A DNA stretch of 64,000 nt, from contig OX637405.1 in the NCBI GenBank assembly GCA_951799425.1, forward strand, positions 31,100,635-31,164,634, given 5' to 3'. The translations under genes and the position numbers were made by a program. Positions 50,789 through 61,882 of this stretch are shown here, piece after piece. Source of the stretch: Ilex aquifolium (Eukaryota > Streptophyta > Magnoliopsida > Aquifoliales > Aquifoliaceae). A model generated the notes under the pieces. The model did no database searches, was not told where the DNA came from, and saw only the letters and a list, made by a program, of their open reading frames with translations. Position 1 is the stretch's first letter; every line of letters starts with the position of its first letter.

Positions 50789-51567
50789 TGTAAGTATAAA
50801 ATTAAGTTTTTAAAACTTTTATTGAATTTCCATTTTAATTATGTTTAAATTGTAAATTTCAGTTGCAAATTTTTTGGTCCTATTTAGTGTGTATATTCAA
50901 GAATAATAATTATTAATATTAAAATTGGTTTTATGGCTTCTTGAAAAGCATGTGCCAAACGAAGGCTTTTGTCCTACTTCACTGTGTACGTTACACACAC
51001 ACTGACTATATAAGGGGCTTTGAGATCTTTTGGCTGAATACAACAAAATCCACTCCAGAATCTTCCAATTGCTTATTCTTTTACACTTGAACTTCTTTTC
51101 CAATTATCATATATTATTTTATTTTGGGCAACTCGATTCGAGTCAAATTCATCCTAGCCTTCCAGTGGACGTGACCATTGAGGAGGTGCTGTTGCGAGCG
51201 TCTGAGTTGGATCTTGGAGTCGCTGGTGTCCGTCAGTACCCTCACGTGGGGAGGCTCAGCTGCTTTAGGACAGTGATCACACGCCTCTCGGACTCGCAGA
51301 CCAGCTCTTTCTAAATAAATTTATTTGGTTTATATAGATTGCATGTTTATACATTTTCTGTATTTAGTCAAATTGCATGTTATATTTTTTTTGATCTAAC
51401 TACTGTTTGCATGCTTTATTTCGAATTTTAGATTACAACACTCTAGTTATTTTGCTCACATCATAAATCTAATATTTGTTGATTTGGCCAAAAGTTCAGT
51501 AGCAATTTTACTTAATTCCAATTATAAATCTATGCTTAAAATCTATAATTAGTTTTAGTTTTCTACA
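50789..51567 (+). repeat. Copia 5' LTR, 779 bp
   Basis: Begins TGTAAGTATAAAATTAAG and ends TTTTCTACA. TATA box 'actatataagggg' near 51004-51016. By eye it differs from the 3' LTR by about 14 substitutions and two indels, the main one a roughly 25-bp partial duplication (cttcactgtg…gccaaacggc) found only in the 3' LTR. Both carry the same 94-codon open frame, which I do not regard as a gene. Confidence 0.95.
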
Positions 51568-51574
51568 ATCTAAA

Positions 51575-52024
51575 GCAGCTGAAAAAAATAACGTTTTTTT
51601 TTTCTGGAAACAAAATAGTAACAGTTTTCTGGGAAAAAAAAATCTGTTACTGTTTACTGGTGAAAAAAAAAACTGTTTCTGTTTTCTGAGAAAAAAAAAA
51701 TTCTGTTATGTTTACTGGGGAAAAAAACTGTTTCTGTTTTCGGAGAAAAAAAAAACTGCTACTGTTTTTCTGAAAAAAAAAAAACTGTTTCTGTTTTTCT
51801 GGAAAAAAAAAACTGTTTCTGTTTCCTGGGAAAAAAAAAAAACCAGTTTTCTGGGGAAAAAAAAAAAAACTGTTTTCTGAATTTTTCTGGAAAACAGTTT
51901 CCTGGAAAAAAAAAATAGTTTTGTTGGCAATTTTTTTTTTTTTGAATAGTAACAGAATCTATCTAAAGGGATCTACAAAAAAAAAAAAAAAAAAAAAACC
52001 AGTAGCAACTTGTTTGAATAAAAA

Positions 52025-52060
<36 letters not shown>
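51575..52060 (+). repeat. A-rich tandem repeat between LTR and gag, plus TA microsatellite
   Basis: About twelve imperfect units of 'ctgtttctgttttctgg' plus A8-10 (period 25-35 bp) at 51590-51910. An A20 tract lies near 51977-51998 and a (TA)n run at about 52034-52064. The strand bias is strong: A-rich on plus. Confidence 0.8.
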
Positions 52061-52069
<9 letters not shown>

Positions 52070-52236
52070 CTTGCTTTGAAAAAAAATAAAATTAAAGTTT
52101 CAAAAGCTATTACAATAATTTAAACACTTTTCTTAATTTCGTTACAAATAGAGTTTTGACAGTTGACATTTAAATTCAATACAAGTTCTTTACATATCTC
52201 TTATTGTTTTTTTTGCTCTTGAATTTTAAATTAAGG

Positions 52237-53489
52237 ATGACTAGACTAGAAGAAGCTAATAGTGTCAAACCCGAAAAATTTAGTTGTCAAAATTTTCGTA
52301 GGTGGCAAAAACAAGTTCGTTATTGGTTGACCGTACTAGGCTTAATTTCTGCTATAGAAGAGCCTCAACCTAATCAAGAGTTATCTTCATGGTATACCCC
52401 TGAACAAATTGAATATCATTGTCATAATAGAATTCTAAGTGCTCTTTCTGATCATCTTTATGATGTCTACCATAATACTACGACAACCGCTAAAGAACTT
52501 TGGAACACTTTAGAGGCCGAGTATGGGATTGTTGATGCAGGAATTAAACGGTTTATAATCTCTAATTTTAATAGTTATAAAATGGTGGAGAATAAACCCG
52601 TTGGTGATCAAATTCATGAATATCAAGAATTTTTGAGGAAAATTGAAAAGGGTGCAACTACATTTAGTGAAGATTTTAAAGTTTCAAGCTTAATTGACAA
52701 ACTTCCACCTTCTTGGGATAATTTTGCTAAGACCCTTAGGCATAAGTAAGGAGAGTTAACTTTAACCCAAACTATAAGCGCGCTTAGGGTTGTTACAAAT
52801 TCACAAAATGAGAGACTCCCTAAGGTAAACCTTGTGGAAAATAGTAACAACAACCATAACAATTTCCGACCTAGGGGAAGAAATTTTAAGAATAAGAGGT
52901 TTAATGGTCGTCCTAATAATGGTAAAAAACAAGACTATCAAAACAATAATAATAATAATAAGTTCAAGGGCTTAGGAAGAGAGAGGATGCCTTGCTTTGT
53001 TTGTGGACGAACCAATCACTTGGCTAAGGATTGCTACTACAAGAAGACTGAACCGTATAAGCCAAAGCCTAAGCCAAATCAAAGAGGTCCAAGAGCCCAA
53101 GTCAATGTTTTAGTGGATGGAGATAATTCTGCCGAACCCTCCTTTAGGTATAATCGTTCCCTAGTAAATTTTACCTATCAAGAAAAAGATTGGTGGTTAG
53201 ACTCTGGGGCTAATATACATGTTTGCTTTGATCGTGATTTATTTAAATCTTATCAGAAATCAAGTGGAGGAAGTGTAACGCTAGGAAATGATTCCGTCGC
53301 ACAAGTACTTGGAATTGGAGACATAGAGTTAAAGATGACATCTGGGAAGACATTGATCTTGAAGGGAGTGCGACATGTTCCTGAAGTTAGAAGAAATTTA
53401 GTTAGTGGGTCGTCCTTAGTCCAACAAGGTTATAAGGTTGTAATGGAGTCAAATAAAGTTGTGATAACTAGGAATGATATATTTGTGAT
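52237..53489 (+). pseudogene. Copia gag and protease region, one stop and a terminal frameshift
   Basis: The frame starts MTRLEEANSVKPEKF. A UBN2-type gag region continues through FRRWQKQVRYWL, LWNTLEAEYG and LPPSWDNFAKTLRH. An in-frame TAA lies at 52747-52749. The same frame then resumes with an Asn-rich linker, a zinc knuckle CFVCGRTNHLAKDC (about 52990-53031), and the protease active site WWLDSGA (about 53190-53210). Just before 53490 the reading frame shifts by one: the conserved 'GLFKLNV' continuation is in the next frame. The product would be split into non-functional parts. Confidence 0.88.
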
Positions 53490-56180
53490 GGTTTATTTAA
53501 ATTGAATGTACTTTCGGAAGTTAATGAAATTTCTCATCAAGTTTTCAATGTTGAATCTTGCAATGTATGGCATGGAAGATTATGACACATGAGTCTAAAG
53601 AAAATCAAAAGGATGATGGATCTCAATCTTATTCCCAAATCTCATGTAGATTTTAAACATAAATGTGAAATTTGTGTACAAGCCAAACAAACTAGAAAAC
53701 CTCATAAAAGCGTAGAAAGGAATACCCAACTTCTAAAACTTATACATAGTGATGTATGTGATTCTAGTAGACCGCCAACAAGAGCCGTAAATAAATATTT
53801 TGTGACTTTTATAGATGATTGTTCTAAATATTGTTATATTTACCTTATCAAGAACAAAGATGAAGTATTTAATAAGTTTAAGATATATAAAAATGAGGTT
53901 GAAAATCAATTAGAGAGAAAAGTGAAAAGACTAAGGTCCGATAGAGGAGGTGAATATACTCTAATTGATCTTAGTACATTTTGTGAAGAACATGGAATAA
54001 TACATGAAGTGACTCCTCCTTATTCCCCTCAATCAAATGGGGTAGCTGAAAGAAAGAATAGAACCTTAATGGATATGGTAAATTCAATGTTGACTAGTTT
54101 CGGCTTATCTGATAATTTGTGGGGGGAAGCTATACTTAGTGCTTGTTTTATTTTGAATAGAGTATATGTTAAAGATAATGAGAAAACTCCATATGAGATG
54201 TGGAAGGGAAGAGTTCCTAACCTTAGTATCATGAAAATGTGGGGGTGTTTAGTTAAGGTAGCTATTCCCGAACCAAAGAGAAAGAAAATATGTCCTAATA
54301 TCGTAGATACTGTTTTTGTAGGATATGCCCAAAATAGTAGCGCTAATAGATTCTTAGTTTTTAACTCGGAAATTAGTGGAATTTCAAACAATACTATAAT
54401 TGAATCTAGAGATGCTACATTTTTTGAAGATATTTTTCCTTTTAAAAATACAATGCCTAGTCAAGTAAGAGAAACACCTTCAACTAATGATCAACCTTCT
54501 ACTAGTTCTATTGCTCCCGTAAAGAAAAATATAGAACAACATGTAGAGTTAAGGAGAAGTAAAAGACCAAGAATAGAGAAGAACTTAGGAGAATGATTTT
54601 TTACTTTTCTAGTAGAAGGAGAGCCAACGACATATAAAGAAGCTATGTCTTCTATAGATGCACCTTTTTGGAAGGAGGCTATTAATAGTGAAATTGAATC
54701 TATATTGCTTAATAATACTTGGGAGATAGTAGAATTGCCTCCTGGAAGCAAAGCTATTGGGTGTAAGTGGATATTCAAGAAGAAACTAAAACCCGATGGG
54801 AGTATAGATAAATATAAAGCTAGATTGGTGGCTAAATGATTTACTCAAAAGAAAGGGATATATTATTTTGATATATATTCGCCTGTGACTAGTATCACTA
54901 CCATTAGAATACTAGTAGCCCTAGCATCTATCCATAACTTAGTAATACATCAAATGGATGTCAAGACTGCTTTTCTAAATGGGGATTTAGATGAAGAGAT
55001 ATATATGGAACAACCTGAGGGGTTTATGATAAAAGGACAAGAACATAAGGTTTGTAAGTTAGTGAAGTCTTCATATGGCCTTAAACAAGCTCCCAAACAG
55101 TGGCATGAGAAGTTTGATAAAGTAATTCTAGAGTATGGTTTTCAAATTAATGAAAGTGATAAATGTTTATACTACAAGGATAGTGTTGTTGGTTGTGTGA
55201 TTTTATGTCTCTATGTAGATGATATACTAATTTTTGGGACAAACTTGGAGATTGTTAATGATGTTAAATCTTATTTATCTACTAAGTTTGATATGAAAGA
55301 CTTGGGAGAAGCCTATGTAGTCTTGGGAATGAAAATAGAGAAAACATCTAATGAAATATCTCTAAGTCAGTCTAGCACCATAGAGAAAATGTTGAAAAAG
55401 TTTGGTTTTTATGATAGTAAGTCTGTATCAACACCATATGATCCTCATGTACATTTGAAGAAAAATAAAGGAGAACCGATTTCACAATTGAAGTACTCAC
55501 AAATGATTGGATCTTTATTATACAAAACAAATAAGTTTAGACCTGATATCTCATATGCCGTAGGGAGATCAAGTAGATATACACATAGTCCAAGTAAAGA
55601 GCATTGGGTTGCCTTAGAGAGAGTTTTTAAGTATCTTAAAGGAACCTTATATTACTCTTTATGTTATAGTGGATTTCCTAGTGTAGTTGAGGGTTTTAGT
55701 GATGCAAATTGGATCACCGATAGTTTAGATATAAAATCCACTACTGGCTATGTCTTTTTGTTAGGAGGAGCAGCCATATCTTGGGGATCTAAAAAACAAA
55801 CCCTAATATCAAGAAGTACTATGGAGTCAGAACTTATAGCCTTAGATACCACATGTGCTGAGGCTGAGTGGATAAATAATTTATTACTAGAGATACCTCT
55901 AGTAGAAAAACCCATACCTGCCATTTCATTACATTGTGATAGTAAGACAGTGATTGAGCTTGTGAAGCAGAAGCATAATAATAAAAAGATGAATAGACAT
56001 ATACAAGTGAGATATAAATCAATAAAGAAAATGCTGAGTAAAAGCATAATCTCACTAGACTTTGTGAAGTCTGAGGTAAATATAGCTGATCAGCTAACTA
56101 AAGGGCTTTCGAGGAAAGCTGTCTCAGAACTGTCGAGGGGGATGGGCTTAAGCCCACAAGGGAGTCGCATAGGGAGGTAA
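53490..56180 (+). pseudogene. Copia integrase, reverse transcriptase and RNase H, three in-frame stops
   Basis: A single frame with TGA codons at 53583-53585, 54594-54596 and 54837-54839. GAG-pre-integrase (…HKCEICVQAK). Integrase core with the D,D35E acidic residues in HSDVCDSS, FIDDCSKY and PPYSPQSNGVAERKNRT. RT with [20 protein letters not shown] and the catalytic YVDDILIFG. RNase H with [16 protein letters not shown] and [11 protein letters not shown]. The frame ends at a TAA (56178). The domains are otherwise well preserved. Confidence 0.92.
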
Positions 56181-56760
56181 CCCAACTTCTGTGATTGGGG
56201 ACCCCATGAAGGAAGTTCAATGAGTAGAAACAATCCATACTACGTGACTCATTAGCATTGTTATTTAGGAAATATCCAAGATGAGATATTTTCCTGCTCA
56301 TCCCTATGGCAGAAGTGCATATGTAGTGTGACAGTAAGGAAGGGTTTTACCCTGAATGAGACCGAGGCAGGAACACTCCTACAGGGTATTGTGCACATGT
56401 ACCCTTGGAGGGCTCACCTAAGTGAGAGTAGTCGTGAGGCCGCGACTATGAGAATTGGGCTATTCTCTAGAAACTCTCATGAGAATCAAGATCAAGTGCA
56501 TGGCCATTAATAACATTGATTCGCGAATCTTGACCAATATCGGTACTCTGTGTGTGACATGTTGAACTCTGGTTCAAAGGGTCTAGTTCAAGCATTTGGT
56601 TACTATGATCCTTCAGAGGAAAACTGTCAACACTAAGTGAGATTCAAGTCCGGAAGACACCTACACCTATTGCACAGTATAATAGTTGCCCATATTTTCT
56701 ATATTAAAATATATATAAAATATTTGAGATACTTTGAAGTTTCAAAAACTTGTGGGGGAT
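56181..56760 (+). other. Copia 3' untranslated region and polypurine tract
   Basis: Non-coding sequence between the RT frame and the 3' LTR. The polypurine tract 'tgtgggggat' (56751-56760) directly abuts the LTR start, as needed for plus-strand priming. Confidence 0.8.
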
Positions 56761-57562
56761 TGTAAGTATAAAATTAAGTTTTTAAAACTTTTATTGAATT
56801 TCCATTTTAATTATGTTTAAATTGTAAATTTCAGTTGTAAATTTTTTGGTCCTATTTAGTGTGTATATTCAAGAATAATAATTATTAATATTAAAATTGG
56901 TTTTATGGCTTCTTGAAAAGCATGTGCCAAACGGCTACTTCACTGTGAATGCCAAACGGCTTTTGTCCTACTTCACTGTGTACGTTACACACACAGTGAC
57001 TATATAAGGGGCTTTGAGATCTTTTGGCTGGATACAACAAAATCCACTCCAGAATCTTCCACTTGCTTATTCTTTTACACTTGACCTTCTTTTCCAATTA
57101 TCATATATTATTTTATTTTGGGCAACTCGATTCGAGTCAGATTCATCCTAACCTTCCGGTGGACGTGACCATTGAGGAGGTGCTGTTGCGAGCGTCTGAG
57201 TTGAATCTTGGAGTCGCTGGTGTCCGTCAGTACCCTCACGTGGGGAGGCTCAGCTGTTTTAGGACAGTGATCACACGCCTCTCGGACTCGCATGCCAGCT
57301 CTTTCTAAATAAATTTATTTGGTTTATATAGATTGCATGTTTATACATTTTCTGTATTTATTCAAATTGCATGTTATATTTTTTTTGATCTAACAACTGT
57401 TTGCATGCTTTATTTCGAATTTTAGATTACAACACTCTTAGTTATTTTGCTCACATCATAAATCTAATATTTGTTGATTTGGCCAAAAGTTCAGTAGCAA
57501 TTTTACTTAATTCCAATTATAAATCTATGCTTAAAATCTATAATTAGTTTTAGTTTTCTACA
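56761..57562 (+). repeat. Copia 3' LTR, 802 bp
   Basis: Begins TGTAAGTATAAAATTAAG and ends TTTTCTACA. It is 23 bp longer than the 5' LTR because of the internal partial duplication near 56930-56960. Confidence 0.95.
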
Positions 57563-57567
57563 TTTGA

Positions 57568-58126
57568 TGCTTAATCAAGTGGTGACTGTCACCGAAATGC
57601 AGTGCATCCATCTATTCTAAATTCAACTAGGCATCACTGGCAGATGCCTCCTGATCAAGTTAGTTTTGATCTCACAAATTCAAGCCATAGTTATGAGCTC
57701 AATGCCTTGTCGATCATACTACATATAAATGCTGCAACCTTACAGAATCTCATTCAAAACAAGCAAGCTAACAGATTCATGAAGCACAAAAAAAATTGAT
57801 GAATCCAAGATTCTGATCCTCTCTGTTGGACTTTGGGTCACACCCAAACTGGGACGCTTATCGGTGTGCCCTATATTCTGTGTGTCTACCTATTGTTTGA
57901 CATTTTGTCTGAATGAACTCGAACATGTGCTTTGGTTGAGACTAAGTGCGCAACTTAGTGCCATCAGAGAGACGAAAATTCGTGGCGAACTTGACCCCTG
58001 TGACAGGTAGTCAGGTACAATAGAGGGGTATCGACGTATCAGGAGAGTGACATGCCACATTTGTTTTGAATGAGAGGTGGATGTATGGTACCGAAAAATT
58101 ATTTTTTGGGACTACGATTAGACAGC
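57568..58126. other. Remainder of the TBL 2 3' flank, then unclassified sequence
   Basis: 57568-57815 continues the TBL 3' flank shared with 40270-40520. 57820-58126 (…gttggactttgggtcacacccaaac…) is unique here, has no ORF, and could be a retroelement fragment. Confidence 0.4.
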
Positions 58127-59030
58127 TAAAATTATAGCACGATTCTGCCATGAAAACGGTGCCAACTGTTTTCATGGAGCCAAGTGAAGTAAGATTTCGT
58201 ATCCACGAAACTCAGTGATCTAAGTAAAGTACAACGGCCAGCAATAGCATGGAAATAAGCATTCCTTTACAAGGAACAACTATGATTCCTCGACCTTGCA
58301 TTACCTAGAAAAGACTGCCTCGTTTTTTAGAACTTCAAGTGTACCCTCAGGGTGTGTTTTGAGCTCTATTGTATTATCTCTCTTTCGAATTAATACAATT
58401 ATTTACCTTCCGAAAAAAAAAAACCCTTCAACTTGTGCCCTTTCTGACATCATATGAAATTCGTTACGTAGCAAAATGCGATACATCAAATAACTATGGT
58501 TTTGCTTCAGGTGCCACAATAGCCTTCCATAATATAGAAGTGCAAGGCAAGATCACAATCTAATAAACTTTAATCAGATCTCAAATTACAATGTAAAATT
58601 TGCCATTTCCATGCATGATCTCCACTTCTATTATAATTTTGTAAGTTTTCTGGCTGTTTACAGCTAAATTTCCATGCATGATTGATCACCCATGTAGTGT
58701 TCAATGTTGATTCCTATTTAGTTAGCTTTGTACACTCAAACGGACACACAAAAATGTTGCCAAATCTTTCGATTAAATCTCACTACTGAAAATAAGATTT
58801 TGTATCTAATAAACTCAGTGATCTGAAGTAAAATACAATAGCCAGCACTAGGATGGAAATAAGCATTCCTTTTCTGGGAATTACAATGATTCCTCGACAT
58901 TGCATTAGCTAGAAAATAATGCCCCGTTTTCGATCTTTTTCAGGTAATTCCTTAACCTTTGATTATGTAATCTGAATAGACCAGGTATACTCCCTCATAA
59001 ACTCTGTCCATGTTTCTCTTGTAGAAGAAT
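58127..59030. repeat. Duplicated flank segments around an orphan TBL promoter
   Basis: 58127-58340 and 58770-59030 are diverged copies of each other (…gaaactcagtgatctaagtaaa…, …gattcctcgac.ttgcatta…) and of 35070-35400. Between them, 58640-58765 resembles the TBL promoter (ctggctgtttacagctaaat, catgattgatcacccatgtagtg, ttcctatttagttagctttgtac), but no TBL exon follows. Confidence 0.65.
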
Positions 59031-59234
59031 AATATAAGGATAAAGTTACAATATCGATTTCGGTCCATCTCAGTCAATGAGTTTGAATTGGATTATTTAT
59101 AGTTATTGATTGAAAAAACAATAAATTTTTGTAATAATACATAAAAACTTTACATGTACTTTAATCATGATCTCAAAGTATAATTCAAAATTAGTCAGTT
59201 CCATGCATGATCACCCCTTCTATTGGAACTAATA

Positions 59235-59738
59235 GATATTGGTTGGGTCATGGACCCGAACCGGGGCGCCCATGGTGGGTTGACCCAAATTAAAGAATGC
59301 CCAAAGGGGCATGTCTTTTGGAGATATCTTTTACTAAGAGGTATCTTTTACCAAAAGGTATCCTTCACCCAAAATACATGTCTGTTAAATATTAACAGAC
59401 ATGTCCCTATATAATGTGTCTCTTAATGACACATATTGGTTGCCTATATAAACCCAAGACAATTTAATAGATGATATCTTTGGAAAATAATTAAACGTTA
59501 AAGTCTCCTAATTTATTTTTCTCTCTCTCTCCCTACATAACGTTGAAAGGCTTTTGTGCTGTGGAAACTTGGTGTTGATACCTATTGTGTAACAACACTA
59601 TACTGCTCGAGCAATTCTAGAAAAGACAATTTTCATATTCTAAAGTACGTGGAATATCCTCAAACGGTATTTAGGATTAAAGCGAACAAGGTATGTCTTT
59701 GATCCTATACTTCCGCAATATGTATACGATTTCCAACA
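59235..59738 (+). mobile_element. Truncated copia-type LTR with PBS
   Basis: LTR-like sequence ('ttgggtcatggacccgaac'…, TATA region 'ttgcctatataaaccca' at about 59440, ending 'gatttccaaca'), followed at once by TTGGAATCAGAGCC (59739-59752). That is a one-change match to the primer-binding site complementary to plant initiator tRNA-Met. The internal region is lost. It is a different family from the 50.8-kb element. Confidence 0.65.
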
Positions 59739-60149
59739 TTGGAATCAGAGCCATTTAGGGTGTTCTCGTACCTTTGGAATTAATAATCAATTGTTTGGAA
59801 ATATTACTTTTGTGTAAAAACTTCGAACAGGCTTTAATGACATCTCAAACAAATGGTCTCCGAATACCTTAAAATTTAAATATATGGTAGTCAGTATAAA
59901 CATGAATCAATCTGGAAAGTATCGTGAGAAACGATCTCACGGTTTGACAGTACCAATTTTTTAAGTTTTTCAAATTCGACATGAAATTGTGGCGTCTATT
60001 GCTGTGGGTTTTTGTCAAATCTGATTTCTTCCGCATAAGGAAGGAAACATGTGTTGTTGTGGACCCTCTGCCATGATGACGTACAAAAGACAAAAATAAT
60101 ATTACAATTTTGCTTACACATACATGTGTATGTTGAGAAAAAAAAAATA

Positions 60150-61206
60150 GGGTTAATTACAAAATGCTCCCTTGAACTTTGGGTCTTATTTCAATCAGGG
60201 CCCTTTGGTTTAAAATTGAACAATTTGCCCCCTTAATATTTGAATAATTTTCGATTAACTTTTACCATTAGTTGACCACAGTTAAAAATGATTTAAATTA
60301 ATCAAAAACCCACAAGTACCATTGTTTTAATATTTTGTATAAAAATAAAAATCAAAAATCAAAAGAAAAAGAAAAAAACTCAATTCTAGTAAAAATCCAA
60401 CTTCGATGAAAAACTCAAATCCCTCCCCCCTCCACTGAAACCCACCCCCTTCCCTTCCCTCAACCCCCTAATCCCTCCCACCCCTCCATTGAAACCGAAA
60501 ACCCACCTCCACCATTCCTTCAACTCCCTAATCCCTCCCCATCAACTTAACCGAGACTCAAATCCCTCCAACCCCCCTTATTGAAACCGAAACCCACCCC
60601 TACCCTTCCCTCAACTCCACTGAAACCGAAACCCACCCCCACCGAAACCGTCCCCCTCCACTGTGAATCTGGTGGTTTTATCGCTAGGTGGTTAAGTGGT
60701 GGCTGCGGTGGTTTGTGGTTTGGGTGGCTAGGTAGTTGCTACGATGGTGTTGTGGCTACATTGGTAGCTGCGGTGGTTGTTGGCTAATTAGTTGGGTGGT
60801 GGCTGCGGTGGTTTGTAGTTGGGTGACTGGGTGGTGGCAACAATGGTTTGTTGGTTGGTTGATTGTGGCTGCGATGGTTGGTAGTTGTGGTGGTTGTGGC
60901 TGGGTGGTGGCTATGGTGGTTTGTGGGTTCGTTGATTGTAGCAGTGTTGGCAGCTGCGGTGGTTGGTGGTTGCGATGGGTTGTGGATGGTGGCGTTGGAG
61001 ATTTTGGCTCAATTGGGCAAAAAGAAAGGAAAAAAATGGAGATGAATAAAGGCTAAGGGTAAAAAAGTAATTTTAAATTTTTTGTCTAATTAATCAGTCA
61101 ACTTGTTAATTTTAGAACTTGAAGTGGGCAAATTGTTCAATTTTAAACTAGAGGGCCTTGATTGAAATAAGACCCAAAGTTTAAGGGGACATTTTGTAAT
61201 TAACTC
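60150..61206. mobile_element. MULE-like element, 1057 bp, about 100-bp TIRs, 9-bp TSD
   Basis: The left arm gggttaattacaaaatgctc…aactttgggtcttatttcaa and the complement of the right arm gagttaattacaaaatgtcc… match closely for about 100 bp. A perfect 9-bp TSD AAAAAAATA lies at 60141-60149 and 61207-61215. The interior is strongly strand-biased: 60410-60660 is C-rich (ccctccaccg words), 60665-61010 is G/T-rich (ggtggttgtggctggg words). The Gly/Val/Trp-rich open frames there have no family resemblance. Confidence 0.85.
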
Positions 61207-61506
61207 AAAAAAATAATAATTGAACAATTGGTTCCACCTAACGACCTCACGGGATGCAAAGTTACGACCTCACGGGATGCAAAGAACGATTGGTTTAACA
61301 AAAAAACGTGTTTCCTTGCTGTTTCCAGCTTAATTGCTATGCATGATTGCTCACCCACGCAATGTTTAATGTTGCTCCCTATTTAGTTAGCTTGTAAACT
61401 CAAGCAGGACACACACACACATGCTTGAATGTTTATGATTCAATTCCATTGCTTCTCATTGCTCTGAAACTCTGACAATTTCACATTTGGTGGGCGGAAG
61501 GTGAAC
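61207..61506 (+). promoter_or_regulatory. TBL gene 3 promoter region with 23-bp direct repeat
   Basis: A direct repeat of 'acgacctcacgggatgcaaag' lies at about 61239-61284. From 61293 the sequence matches the TBL 2 upstream region (aacaaaaaaacgtgttt, gattgctcacccacgcaatg, gctccctatttagttagctt), followed by a CA repeat. Confidence 0.55.
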
Positions 61507-61850
61507 ATGGCAAGTACGCACAAAGTAGTTATCGGGACATGGGGATTCATACACAATTTTTGTTCTTTCGTAGGCCTCCTTGTCGCGGCCTTAGTGATCA
61601 CTTCCATTTATCTAAAAGAAGATAGCAGATGGTTGTTTGAAAATCAAGGTACACCTGAGAACTCATCTCCACACTGCGATTTGTTTTCGGGCAAATGGGT
61701 TTATGACAACAAGTCCTACCCTCTTTACAAAGAGGCAAAATGTCCTTTCATTACTGATGACTTAGCTTGTGAGAAGTTTGGGAGGAAGGACTTGAAATAT
61801 CAACACTGGAGATGGCAACCTCATGATTGTGACATTCCAAGGTCTCTCTG

Positions 61851-61882
<32 letters not shown>

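Larger units (their letters stand above)
50784..57567 (+). mobile_element. Ty1/copia LTR retrotransposon with 5-bp TSD TTTGA
   Basis: A complete structure: TSD tttga (50784-50788, 57563-57567), 5' LTR 50789-51567, internal region, purine tract, 3' LTR 56761-57562. The order gag, protease, integrase, reverse transcriptase, RNase H is the copia order. The uninterrupted site is seen in the TBL 1 flank (gtgtttgatgcttaatc, about 40263-40279). The internal region is broken by several stops and a frameshift, so it cannot move on its own as it stands. There is no recognisable initiator-Met PBS after the 5' LTR. Confidence 0.95.

Noticed and set aside
51030-51314. A 94-codon open frame, repeated at 57024-57308
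   Set aside because: It lies entirely within the copia LTRs and is kept in both only because the LTRs are nearly identical. It shows no domain or family resemblance.
60736-61056. Gly/Val/Trp-rich open frame
   Set aside because: It is a translation of ggtggt-type repeats inside a MULE-like element, and several overlapping frames are open for the same reason.
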